34,008 bases of DNA from IMG/VR virus record IMGVR_UViG_3300046532_002823, positions 1 to 34,008 of that record; one strand, written 5' to 3'. The notes beneath the pieces are model-generated. The model saw only the letters and a list, made by a program, of their open reading frames with translations. It ran no database searches and was not told the origin of the DNA. This stretch comes from a virus. Positions 23,299 to 30,003 of this stretch are shown here, piece by piece (positions within the stretch are counted from its first letter, which is position 1; every line of letters begins with the position of its first letter). Both the position numbers and the translations under genes were made by a program.

Positions 23299-23871
23299 AT
23301 GTCTAAAAAAACTCTTAATGAATCAACAGTTCGTCGCTTTATGGGGCTCGCCAACATTCAACCAACTGTAGTTTCAAGCTACATGAAAGAAAATTATATG
23401 AATGAGGAAGAACCGGAATTAGAGGATGACGCGCCTGTTGGTATGGATGCCGCTCCAGAAGAAGAACCAATGGATGATGCTCCTGAAGAGCTTCCTATGG
23501 ATGACGCTCCTGAAGAAGAAGGTATGGATATGGATGGTGTTGATATCACACCAGAAGAAGCCCAATTGCTTATTGACTTAGGTCAAAAATTGGCAGCAGC
23601 AATGCCCGCCCCAGAAGAAGAAGAAGAAGAAGAAGAAATGGGTATGGATGCTGAAGCTGGCATGGAAGCTCCCCCTGAAGAAGGTGGAGAAGAAATGGAC
23701 GCAATGCCCATGGGTGACGAAGAAGAAATGCTCGAAAGCGCACTTAAGGGTGTTAGTATCGAACGATCAGAACAAGAAGTTGTTCAAGAGGTCGCTCGTC
23801 GTGTTGCTCATCGAATCCTTAAAGCAAAAAAAGCACAATCACAATTAAATAAAGCTCTCGGCAAAAATTAA
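23299..23871 (+). CDS. acidic repeat protein, possible prohead core or scaffold protein
   Basis: This 190-residue protein is very rich in Asp, Glu, Met and Pro from about 35 to 150, with imperfect repeats of the type PMDDAPEE and a run of eight Glu. The N-terminus (LNESTVRRFMGLANIQP) and the C-terminus (VVQEVARRVAHRILKAKKAQ) are basic helices. Basic ends around an acidic low-complexity core are common in phage head-core or scaffold proteins. A ClpP-like protease encoded 0.5 kb downstream fits a head maturation pair. AGGAGA precedes the ATG. This gene may belong to a late class, as no TTGACA promoter precedes it directly. Confidence 0.7.
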   Translation: MSKKTLNESTVRRFMGLANIQPTVVSSYMKENYMNEEEPELEDDAPVGMDAAPEEEPMDDAPEELPMDDAPEEEGMDMDGVDITPEEAQLLIDLGQKLAAAMPAPEEEEEEEEMGMDAEAGMEAPPEEGGEEMDAMPMGDEEEMLESALKGVSIERSEQEVVQEVARRVAHRILKAKKAQSQLNKALGKN

Positions 23872-23874
23872 TAG

Positions 23875-23903
23875 TTGACACATTAGAGTTAACATGTTAT
23901 AAT
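23875..23903 (+). promoter_or_regulatory. perfect-consensus sigma70 promoter directly before a terminator
   Basis: TTGACA (23875-23880), a 17-bp spacer and TATAAT (23898-23903) are an exact consensus promoter. The expected start, near 23910, falls in the left arm of the terminator hairpin. Confidence 0.92.
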
Positions 23904-23905
23904 TG

Positions 23906-23943
23906 AAAGACAGGGGGGAGTTATCTCTACCTGTCTTTTTTTT
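23906..23943 (+). terminator. intrinsic terminator
   Basis: AAAGACAGG (23906-23914) pairs exactly with CCTGTCTTT (23930-23938). The inner bases add weaker pairs, and the T run continues to 23943. It points along +. It can end transcripts from the acidic-protein gene and also those from the promoter just before it. Confidence 0.88.
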
Positions 23944-23955
23944 ATTGGAGAATAA

Positions 23956-24330
23956 ATGGAATTTGTATATTGGATTTTGATGTTCGCGATGGGTTGGGTC
24001 TGTAGTTCTATATGGAATTATATATTTAACCTCGGTTCTGCTTCTATTATGATGCAACATGTAACCTATGCTCTCGCGTGTTACTTGAAACTTATACACG
24101 AAGCTTCTTTAGAATTCATGCAGGTTAAGTACAGCGGGTTGAAAGCAGGAACAATCGATGAGAATTCTATTAAACTATTGAGAATAGTCGATGAGCAAAC
24201 AGCTAAAGAGACACAAAACACTCTCCTCCAACTTATGATAGATAAATATCCAAAAGGGTTTAAACATCTTTTGGAGTTTGACACTTGGTCAGGGATGAAT
24301 AACTATATTAGGAAGCATCAAAAGGAGTAA
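23956..24330 (+). CDS. membrane-anchored phage protein
   Basis: This 124-residue protein has an N-terminal membrane segment (VYWILMFAMGWVCSSIWNYIF, about 4-24) followed by a helical domain. TTGGAGAA lies before the ATG, 13 bases after the terminator T run. I recall similar phage proteins without known function. Its mRNA must come from read-through of the terminator or from the promoter upstream of it. Confidence 0.7.
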   Translation: MEFVYWILMFAMGWVCSSIWNYIFNLGSASIMMQHVTYALACYLKLIHEASLEFMQVKYSGLKAGTIDENSIKLLRIVDEQTAKETQNTLLQLMIDKYPKGFKHLLEFDTWSGMNNYIRKHQKE

Positions 24331-24333
24331 ATT

Positions 24334-24969
24334 ATGCCTAGAAAAACTGATAAACCGAAAGAAACAGAAGAACCCGAAGAAGGCGCTTTGGCATTAGCTG
24401 AAGCTATGACTGCAATGATAGAGCCAACTCCCGACCTTCGAACAATGATGTTATACGGGGAGGTAGAGGAAGAGAAGATACAAGAGTTAATTGTTGCCCT
24501 TCTTATAATGACCGAAGGGGCAACTGCTAAAGCGTATAATGAAGATGGAAAACTAAACCCGATTAGATTCTTTATATCCACTTATGGTGGCGCGGCAGAC
24601 GATATGTTCGCTCTATATGATATTATACACCTAGCAAAGCGTTCGTGTGAAATACATACGGTTGGTATCGGTAAAGTTATGTCGGCTGGTGTGTTGTTAT
24701 TGGCGTCTGGCACGAAAGGAAAAAGATTCATTAGCAAAAATTGTCGGATCATGATACATTCTGTGCAAGCTGGTGCTGGTGGCGGGATGCATGATCTTGA
24801 GAATGAGATGAAAGCTATCAAGAACTTACAGGATGTTTATATAAATTCTCTTGTAGTTGAAACTTGTCTGACGAAAAGACAATTAACTAAAATTCTTGAT
24901 CGTAAAGTAAATGTCTATTTGACAGCAGAAGAAGCCATTGAATACGGCATTGCTGATGAAATTCTATAG
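24334..24969 (+). CDS. ClpP-like serine protease
   Basis: This 211-residue protein has the ClpP fold marks: FFISTYGGAADD (79-90), KVMSAGVLLLASG with nucleophile S117, RIMIHSVQ with H142, and YLTAEEAIEYGIADEIL at the end. The triad Asp position, by alignment with the usual DRFLSA, falls on N193. D189 is four residues earlier, so the third member is altered or shifted. The first 33 residues are a charged extension absent from cellular ClpP. Phage ClpP-like proteins often serve as head maturation proteases, and the acidic scaffold-like gene nearby supports that. A role in degrading tmRNA-tagged proteins is an alternative. Confidence 0.85.
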   Translation: MPRKTDKPKETEEPEEGALALAEAMTAMIEPTPDLRTMMLYGEVEEEKIQELIVALLIMTEGATAKAYNEDGKLNPIRFFISTYGGAADDMFALYDIIHLAKRSCEIHTVGIGKVMSAGVLLLASGTKGKRFISKNCRIMIHSVQAGAGGGMHDLENEMKAIKNLQDVYINSLVVETCLTKRQLTKILDRKVNVYLTAEEAIEYGIADEIL

Positions 24970-24977
24970 GAGCATGT

Positions 24978-25853
24978 ATGGATAAAATATTTTATAACGA
25001 AGGGTCAGCCGCCAAACTTGGTTGGATCCCTAGTTGGTTCGGAGCCAACGATTTTGATGAGGAATTAATAAAAAAGATTTCTCATTATCAGAAGTCAATG
25101 GGTGTAAAAGCAGACGGTCTCTGTGGCCCAACAACGTTTAGAAGGATTTGGACAGAGCGAGAAAAGGACATAGAAGACTATTATCCGGATGATATAAGAG
25201 AAGGCTCAGATGAGTCATACCTTTTATATAACAATGATTATGTCCCGATTAATTGGAAAAGAGTTGTGCTTCCGTTTAATAACGGAGGGATGCTGTTCGC
25301 CAAGGGATATAAAAAGCAATATAATAAAAGGAAGATTGATCTTGGAATAACGCATTGGGATGTTTGTCTCAACGCAAAGTCCTGTTTTAACGTCTTAAAC
25401 CGAAGAGGGTTGAGTATTCACTTTACCATAGATAACGACGGGACTATCAGACAGCATCTGGATATAAACCACATCGCTTTGCATGCTGGGGCTTCACGGT
25501 GGAATAACAAATCTGTCGGGGTGGAGGTCAGCAACGCATACTATCCTAAATATCAAAGCTGGTATACTAAGCACGTCGGTGTTGAGCGATCAATTATCTC
25601 TGGTGCGAAGGTTCACGGTAAAACACTTGGGGATTTCATGGGCTTTTATCCGGTCCAACTAGAAGCTCTCAAAGCATTATGGGAGTCTGTGAGCAAGGCC
25701 TGTGATATCCCTTTACAATCCCCTACCTCCACTACCACCCACCGGGGTGCGTCCTCTGGAAAATATAGAGGGTTCGTACATCACTACCATCTCACGAAAA
25801 ACAAAATTGATTGTGCTGGACTTGACTTGAACGAACTATTTAATAAAGAATAG
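24978..25853 (+). CDS. endolysin: N-acetylmuramoyl-L-alanine amidase with peptidoglycan-binding domain
   Basis: The product has 291 residues. The N-terminal part (about 24-58, KKISHYQKSMGVKADGLCGP then TTFRRIW) is a PG-binding type 1 domain. From about 120, the Amidase_2 fold begins: GITHWDV (H126), SIHFTIDNDG, HIALHAG (H165, H169), GVEVSNAYYP (E183) and late VHHYH...KIDCAGLD with His and Asp/Cys for zinc. It cuts the bond between muramic acid and L-alanine of the peptide to lyse the cell. No signal peptide is seen, so a holin is expected. Modular N-terminal binding is typical for phages of Gram-negative hosts. TAGGAG precedes the ATG. Confidence 0.92.
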   Translation: MDKIFYNEGSAAKLGWIPSWFGANDFDEELIKKISHYQKSMGVKADGLCGPTTFRRIWTEREKDIEDYYPDDIREGSDESYLLYNNDYVPINWKRVVLPFNNGGMLFAKGYKKQYNKRKIDLGITHWDVCLNAKSCFNVLNRRGLSIHFTIDNDGTIRQHLDINHIALHAGASRWNNKSVGVEVSNAYYPKYQSWYTKHVGVERSIISGAKVHGKTLGDFMGFYPVQLEALKALWESVSKACDIPLQSPTSTTTHRGASSGKYRGFVHHYHLTKNKIDCAGLDLNELFNKE

Positions 25854-25864
25854 AGGTATTTTTA

Positions 25865-26878
25865 ATGAATAAATTAGGTGATTTAGACAGATTAATAGAA
25901 GAAGTGCTTGGCATCAAGCCCCGTGGACCGACTATAAAGGAGGCCACAAAAGACGCCCCATCACAATTCTCTTCAGACGAGGCAATACCAGCGGTTCCTT
26001 ACCCCAAGCTTCAACTTACAGATAACTGGGGAAAATCTACAGGTGCTGGGTTTGACGTCAAACTATTTAATTTAGCTGGACTTGGCCGAACGGGCTCAAT
26101 AGAGGATAGATTGGAAAGGTTAAGCGCCTTGGTAGATTGCGGAGAGGCATGTCCTTCTAAGGTGCAGGAGATTATTGCGAGGTTAAGTATTATGGAAATG
26201 TTTTCCACAGTTATGACCTCATATACTGAATCATCTAAAGGTTATCTATTTGAAAATTTTATGGCTTTGGTGTTAAAGGGCTCAAGGATAGGAGGCCAGA
26301 CGATAGTAGACATTGAGATTATACAAGATGATCAAGACTCAGTCGCTACAGTACCTGTTTCTCTAAAGCTTTTAAGACCGAAGGCAGCGATCACTGGAAG
26401 CCTCAAAAATCTTTATAAATCCGTCATGGTGAATGGTATACCAATAATGTATATTATTGGGTATAAATTGAAAGACGGGAGTGCCGTGGAACTCTGGCAT
26501 CTAATGATAGACCAGAAGTTTTTTATGCAGGAACAAATAAATACATCAAAAGAGACGTTGAGCCTCCTCTGGAATAAACTTGATCAGGGGGAAAAAGGAG
26601 GAAAGCCTCAATTCACCATCTCACGAGATACTATTTTTAGCAAGGGCAGAAAGATGGGCTCTGTTCCAATATACAAGCGCGAAGCTCTTAAGAAAAAAGC
26701 ACAGCAGTTAACCAATAATATGTCCCAAACTGTAACAGACATCTACGAAAACTTAAATCTGTTTTCTCAGCAGCTAACGAAGTTTTATATTGAATCCGAC
26801 CAAGCCGCTGGTGCTATGGCAAATACTGCTTTTACCAAATTACAGATAGCAGTTAAAAAAGAAGAAAGTCTCAAGTAA
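25865..26878 (+). CDS. large conserved phage protein with N-terminal LIEEVL segment
   Basis: This 337-residue protein starts with an acidic amphipathic helix, LDRLIEEVLG. The middle has SIEDRLERLSALVDC, KGYLFENFMALVLKGSRIGG, and VPVSLKLLRPKAAITGSLKNL. I recall this family from marine phages; no function is known to me. The KG..FE...A pattern followed by a later S-x-K resembles a nuclease core, but the acidic residues are not convincing. It may be a virion or head-internal protein, given the shared N-terminus. GAGG precedes the ATG. Confidence 0.7.
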   Translation: MNKLGDLDRLIEEVLGIKPRGPTIKEATKDAPSQFSSDEAIPAVPYPKLQLTDNWGKSTGAGFDVKLFNLAGLGRTGSIEDRLERLSALVDCGEACPSKVQEIIARLSIMEMFSTVMTSYTESSKGYLFENFMALVLKGSRIGGQTIVDIEIIQDDQDSVATVPVSLKLLRPKAAITGSLKNLYKSVMVNGIPIMYIIGYKLKDGSAVELWHLMIDQKFFMQEQINTSKETLSLLWNKLDQGEKGGKPQFTISRDTIFSKGRKMGSVPIYKREALKKKAQQLTNNMSQTVTDIYENLNLFSQQLTKFYIESDQAAGAMANTAFTKLQIAVKKEESLK

Positions 26879-26893
26879 ACTAAGCGTAATTAC

Positions 26894-26922
26894 TTGACAT
26901 AACTCACAGAATGTGTTATATT
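26894..26922 (+). promoter_or_regulatory. sigma70-like promoter of groEL
   Basis: TTGACA at 26894-26899 and TATATT at 26917-26922, spacer 17 bp. Transcription would begin near 26929, leaving a leader of about 15 bases with the GGAGGA site. Confidence 0.9.
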
Positions 26923-26943
26923 GTATATATGAATGGAGGATTT

Positions 26944-28515
26944 GTGAATAAACACTATGAAAACGGACTCTCATTGAGTCAAAAATTATTGAAGGGAGTG
27001 GATGTACTGGCAGATAATGTTGGCTCGACTCTCGGTCCGAAAGGGCGAAACGTGATTCTATATCACAAAGACCAGAACGTCCCTGTTATTACCAAAGACG
27101 GTGTGACAGTTGCACAGTTTATTGAACTGGAAGACCCAATCGAGAACGTGGGGGCACAAATTGTAAAGCAAGCTGCTGAACAAACAGCTAGCAAAGCAGG
27201 TGATGGGACAACCACATCGACTGTGTTAGCGAGAGCAATCATCCAAGGAGCCCAAAAGTACCTTGCTGCTGGAGCTTCTCCTATAGAGTTGAAGCGTGGC
27301 ATGGATATTGCATGTAGTATAATTGTTAAGAACCTTGAAGCCCTTGCTCAACCCGTGAGATCAAAGAAAGATATAGAACATATTGCAACTATCTCTGCTA
27401 ACAACGATATATCAATTGGCACACTTATTGCAGAGGCTGTTGATTCTGTTGGTAAAGATGGTGCGGTAATTATTGAGGAGGCTAATTCGTTAGAGACTTC
27501 GCTTGATTTGATTGAGGGTTTCCGATTCGATTCTGGCTATTGCGCCACTGCTTTCATTAACAACGAGAGGTCTGGGACGGTTGAATATGACAATCCGTTG
27601 ATACTTGTCGCTGACGATAAGGTTGAATATGTTGAACAGATACTTCCCTCACTTGAATTGGCTGCGAGGGAGACAAGACCATTGGTCATCATAGCTAACG
27701 AGGTCGTAGAGCAAGCCCTCGCTGCCTTAATTATGAACACCAAACGCGGTTCATTAAAGGTATGTGCCGTCAAAGCTCCAAGGTATGGGGAAGAACGCAG
27801 GAAGTTTATGAGGGATATATGTCTCTCAACCGGAGCAACGTATATTACCAGAGAAGATGGAGTGCAGATGAAAGATGTTCGTCTCCCACACTTCGGACAG
27901 TCAAAGAAGATTAGCATATCCAAAGGACTCACTACGATCGTCGGTGGTCGCGGGAGTCAAGAAAGAATTGATGAACAGATTGAGAGCCTAAAGATTGAAA
28001 TCCAACAGACAGAAAGCCTAAAAGAGTGTGAAAGGATACAAGAAAGGATCACACGTTTAGCCTCTGGCATTGGTGTAATTAGAGTAGGAGCAGCAACTGA
28101 AATAGAAATGATTGAGAAGAAGCACCGAGTAGAAGATGCTCTTGAGGCAGTCAGATCAGCGCAAGAACAAGGCGTTGTTGTTGGTGGTGGTTCTGCGCTC
28201 TTACATGCCTCTGTTGGGCACTTTCTCTCCACAGATAGACAAGACCAAGAGCTTGGCTCTAAGGTCGTTTTTGAGGCGGTTACTGCGCCATTAAGACAGA
28301 TGTGTTTGAACGCAGGTGAATCGCCTGATATAATTGTCAGGTTAGTCTCAGAAAGTTTGCCTAATCAAGCGTATGACTTCGTTGAACGAGATGTGGTTGA
28401 TGCCATTGAGATGGGGTTACTCGACCCCGTTAAGGTAACAATCAGTGCATTAACTAATGCTGTGTCCGTTGCCTCAATTTTGATAACAACAAACTACGCC
28501 ATTGTTAAGGACTAG
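26944..28515 (+). CDS. groL: chaperonin GroEL (Hsp60)
   Basis: This 523-residue protein has VGSTLGPKGRNV (26-37), DGTTTSTVLAR (87-97, same numbering as E. coli), an apical domain, GAATEIEMIEKKHRVEDAL with the ATPase Asp, and GVVVGGGSALLHA. The family forms a 14-subunit ring that folds proteins with GroES. The C-terminal GGM tail of most bacterial GroEL is missing. The start is GTG at 26944, because GGAGGA lies just before it. An upstream in-frame ATG at 26911 is inside the promoter. Phage GroEL genes are uncommon; the GroES-like gene at 5058 may be its partner. Confidence 0.97.
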   Translation: MNKHYENGLSLSQKLLKGVDVLADNVGSTLGPKGRNVILYHKDQNVPVITKDGVTVAQFIELEDPIENVGAQIVKQAAEQTASKAGDGTTTSTVLARAIIQGAQKYLAAGASPIELKRGMDIACSIIVKNLEALAQPVRSKKDIEHIATISANNDISIGTLIAEAVDSVGKDGAVIIEEANSLETSLDLIEGFRFDSGYCATAFINNERSGTVEYDNPLILVADDKVEYVEQILPSLELAARETRPLVIIANEVVEQALAALIMNTKRGSLKVCAVKAPRYGEERRKFMRDICLSTGATYITREDGVQMKDVRLPHFGQSKKISISKGLTTIVGGRGSQERIDEQIESLKIEIQQTESLKECERIQERITRLASGIGVIRVGAATEIEMIEKKHRVEDALEAVRSAQEQGVVVGGGSALLHASVGHFLSTDRQDQELGSKVVFEAVTAPLRQMCLNAGESPDIIVRLVSESLPNQAYDFVERDVVDAIEMGLLDPVKVTISALTNAVSVASILITTNYAIVKD

Positions 28516-28541
28516 ACTATTTATAAGTGGAGGGCTGCCGT

Positions 28542-28811
28542 ATGACGTCAGAAGAAATGAATTCGTTGACCCAAGCTATTTTTGAACTAAGGCTGGAGAT
28601 ACAAAAGATGTCTGAGCGTCAAAATGAGATGCTAGAAGATGTTAAAAAGATTAAAGAGGCTGTGTATAATCCAGATTCTGGTATTTATGCAAGGATAAGA
28701 GCTTTGGAATTGTGGAGAGAAAACCAAACGAGGTTCCAAGCACCTGTTGTGTTAACATTACTGGGGCTTATAACCGCTACCGTTTACAAGATTGTCTTCC
28801 CACTAAATTAA
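28542..28811 (+). CDS. coiled-coil, tail-anchored membrane protein
   Basis: The product has 89 residues. A coiled coil (about 5-45, rich in Leu, Glu, Lys heptads) is followed by YNPDSGIYARIRALELW and one C-terminal membrane span (APVVLTLLGLITATVYKIVF, 67-86). This order recalls phage hemolysin XhlA-like proteins that help holins, and I have seen the PDSGIYARIRALE motif in other phages. It could be a lysis helper for the endolysin at 24978. GGAGGG precedes the ATG at 28542, which is preferred over a GTG at 28527. Confidence 0.68.
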   Translation: MTSEEMNSLTQAIFELRLEIQKMSERQNEMLEDVKKIKEAVYNPDSGIYARIRALELWRENQTRFQAPVVLTLLGLITATVYKIVFPLN

Positions 28812-28829
28812 ATTATATCAGGAGATAAA

Positions 28830-29210
28830 ATGAAAGTGAAAATAACACGGAACGTCGATATAGAGGACGTTCCTTCTCTCGCGTCAGAGATGCTCGGCCC
28901 TTCTGAGCTTGAACTCGATGATGTTAGGGGCTGGTTGAGCAACTTGGTCAGTGAATTACATAATAATAAAACGACAGCCACCATGGCTTTACATCAGATA
29001 CAAAGAATAAAATACTCTCTGGAAATATGCCAAGGGGCCTTGGTTGACGTTGAGAGTATTATGCAAGGGCTAGCAGATTTTGAGAGACAACAAGCGACTA
29101 CTACTCCCCGGCCCCCGGCCCCCAGCGAGGCTGAAAATACAGGTAGGGTTGAAGGAGTCTCGGAAGAAATGAAACCGGAGGTGAGTGATGACCTCGATCT
29201 CCCTTTTTAG
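28830..29210 (+). CDS. unknown protein with SSB-like C-terminal tail
   Basis: In this 126-residue protein, the first 85 residues are strand then helices (VKITRNVDIEDVPSLASEML; DVRGWLSNLVSEL; MALHQIQRIKYSLEICQGALVDVESIM). A Pro/Ala/Glu-rich flexible linker leads to the end, SDDLDLPF. Bacterial SSB proteins end in a similar acidic tip (DDDIPF), which binds many replication enzymes. No OB fold is visible, so this is not SSB itself but could compete for or recruit SSB partners. AGGAGA precedes the ATG. It overlaps the next gene by 23 bases. Confidence 0.7.
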   Translation: MKVKITRNVDIEDVPSLASEMLGPSELELDDVRGWLSNLVSELHNNKTTATMALHQIQRIKYSLEICQGALVDVESIMQGLADFERQQATTTPRPPAPSEAENTGRVEGVSEEMKPEVSDDLDLPF

Positions 29211-29475
29211 ACCGGGCTCTTTGGTTTGGCTCCCAGCCCAAGCCAAGCGTTTTCGATGGGAAAGTAACCTACAACTGGAAATTTTCCCAAAAGATTATAG
29301 TATAACTAAAATTCCCCTTATCGGGATACTGAAAGGATATACTAATCGTGGAGACTGCGAGGTATTATTCCGAGATGGGATATGGGATGTAGAAGCAAAA
29401 GATTTATCCACGTATGTGGACACATTAGGACAAAGGGAGAGAAATGATAGAATTAATACAAATCAAAAGACTTAA
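29188..29475 (+). CDS. distant GDLV-family protein
   Basis: The product has 95 residues. LFRPGSLVWLPA near 6-17 replaces GDLV by GSLV, followed by IGILKGYTNRGDCEVLFRDG and a DVEAKDL end, the same order as the short GDLV proteins. An SH3-like barrel is inferred. GGAGGTG lies 4 bases before the ATG at 29188. The gene shares sequence with both neighbours in other frames. Function unknown. Confidence 0.65.
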   Translation: MTSISLFRPGSLVWLPAQAKRFRWESNLQLEIFPKDYSITKIPLIGILKGYTNRGDCEVLFRDGIWDVEAKDLSTYVDTLGQRERNDRINTNQKT

Positions 29476-29716
29476 TACTATTTTTGAGTTATCAACTATT
29501 TTTATTAATCCGAAGCATGTTCTCTATTTAAGCGAGGATAAGACTTATAAGTCCTATTTACGAGAAGGCAAAATAAACCTTAATTTGAATATGCAAACTA
29601 CTTTCACTACGCTTAAGATATATGAAGGCATGGGAGCAGTTGAGTTTACTATTGTTGGCGACCCAAGCTCCATCCAGAAGAAATTAACTACAACCAAACA
29701 ACTGTTGAGGGACTGA
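29444..29716 (+). CDS. small unknown protein
   Basis: The product has 90 residues: MIELIQIKRLNTIFELSTIF, then INPKHVLYLSED, and strands TFTTLKIYEG and AVEFTIVGDP. The N-terminal pattern (short strand, NP.HV turn) vaguely recalls FlbD-like small proteins, but support is weak. GGGAGAG precedes the ATG. The stop overlaps the glutaredoxin start by one base (TGATG). Confidence 0.65.
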   Translation: MIELIQIKRLNTIFELSTIFINPKHVLYLSEDKTYKSYLREGKINLNLNMQTTFTTLKIYEGMGAVEFTIVGDPSSIQKKLTTTKQLLRD

Positions 29717-29949
29717 TGTATATTATTTATGGAAGAAGAGACTGTGGTTTCTGTACCCGCGCAATCAATTTATTACAAACAAACGGATATACATTTAGTT
29801 ATATATCTATGGATGGGAAACAAGAAGAGCTTGTAGCTTTAGCCATGCAACATAACCATAAGACTGTTCCCCTTATTCTACAGGTGGTAGATGGAGATGC
29901 AGAGTTCATCGGTGGTTATGACAACCTCGTCATGCGTTTAGAAACTTGA
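29716..29949 (+). CDS. glutaredoxin
   Basis: This 77-residue protein has the redox site CGFC (C10, C13) after a first strand YIIYGR, the cis-proline TVP and the C-terminal GGYDNL that binds glutathione. It reduces disulfides using glutathione and can serve ribonucleotide reductase; the phage NrdJ has a C-terminal Cys pair that needs such a partner. The length is at the short end for the family, normal for phages. It is coupled to the upstream gene. Confidence 0.92.
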   Translation: MYIIYGRRDCGFCTRAINLLQTNGYTFSYISMDGKQEELVALAMQHNHKTVPLILQVVDGDAEFIGGYDNLVMRLET

Positions 29950-29972
29950 TAAAAACACCGTTTCAATAAACT

Positions 29973-29996
29973 CGCCCCTATATACTAATAGGGGTG
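29973..29996 (+). promoter_or_regulatory. hairpin burying the Shine-Dalgarno of the protease gene
   Basis: CGCCCCTAT (29973-29981) pairs with ATAGGGGTG (29988-29996) around ATACTA: nine pairs, one G-U. The right arm contains AGGGGTG, the only ribosome binding site, 7 bases before the ATG at 30004. Translation should be off while it is folded. Confidence 0.72.
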
Positions 29997-30003
29997 TGCT
30001 TTT

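Noticed and set aside
23613-23640. GAA run in the acidic gene as a microsatellite or frame error
   Set aside because: The frame stays open on both sides and the surrounding protein is Glu-rich by design.
15182-28525. CTATTTA-type motif before 15211, 23299 and 28542 as a late promoter
   Set aside because: The same seven bases occur many times inside genes (for example near 5285, 12516, 25838, 29525), as expected in AT-rich DNA, so it is not specific enough. It is kept only as a remark on the 15173 loop.
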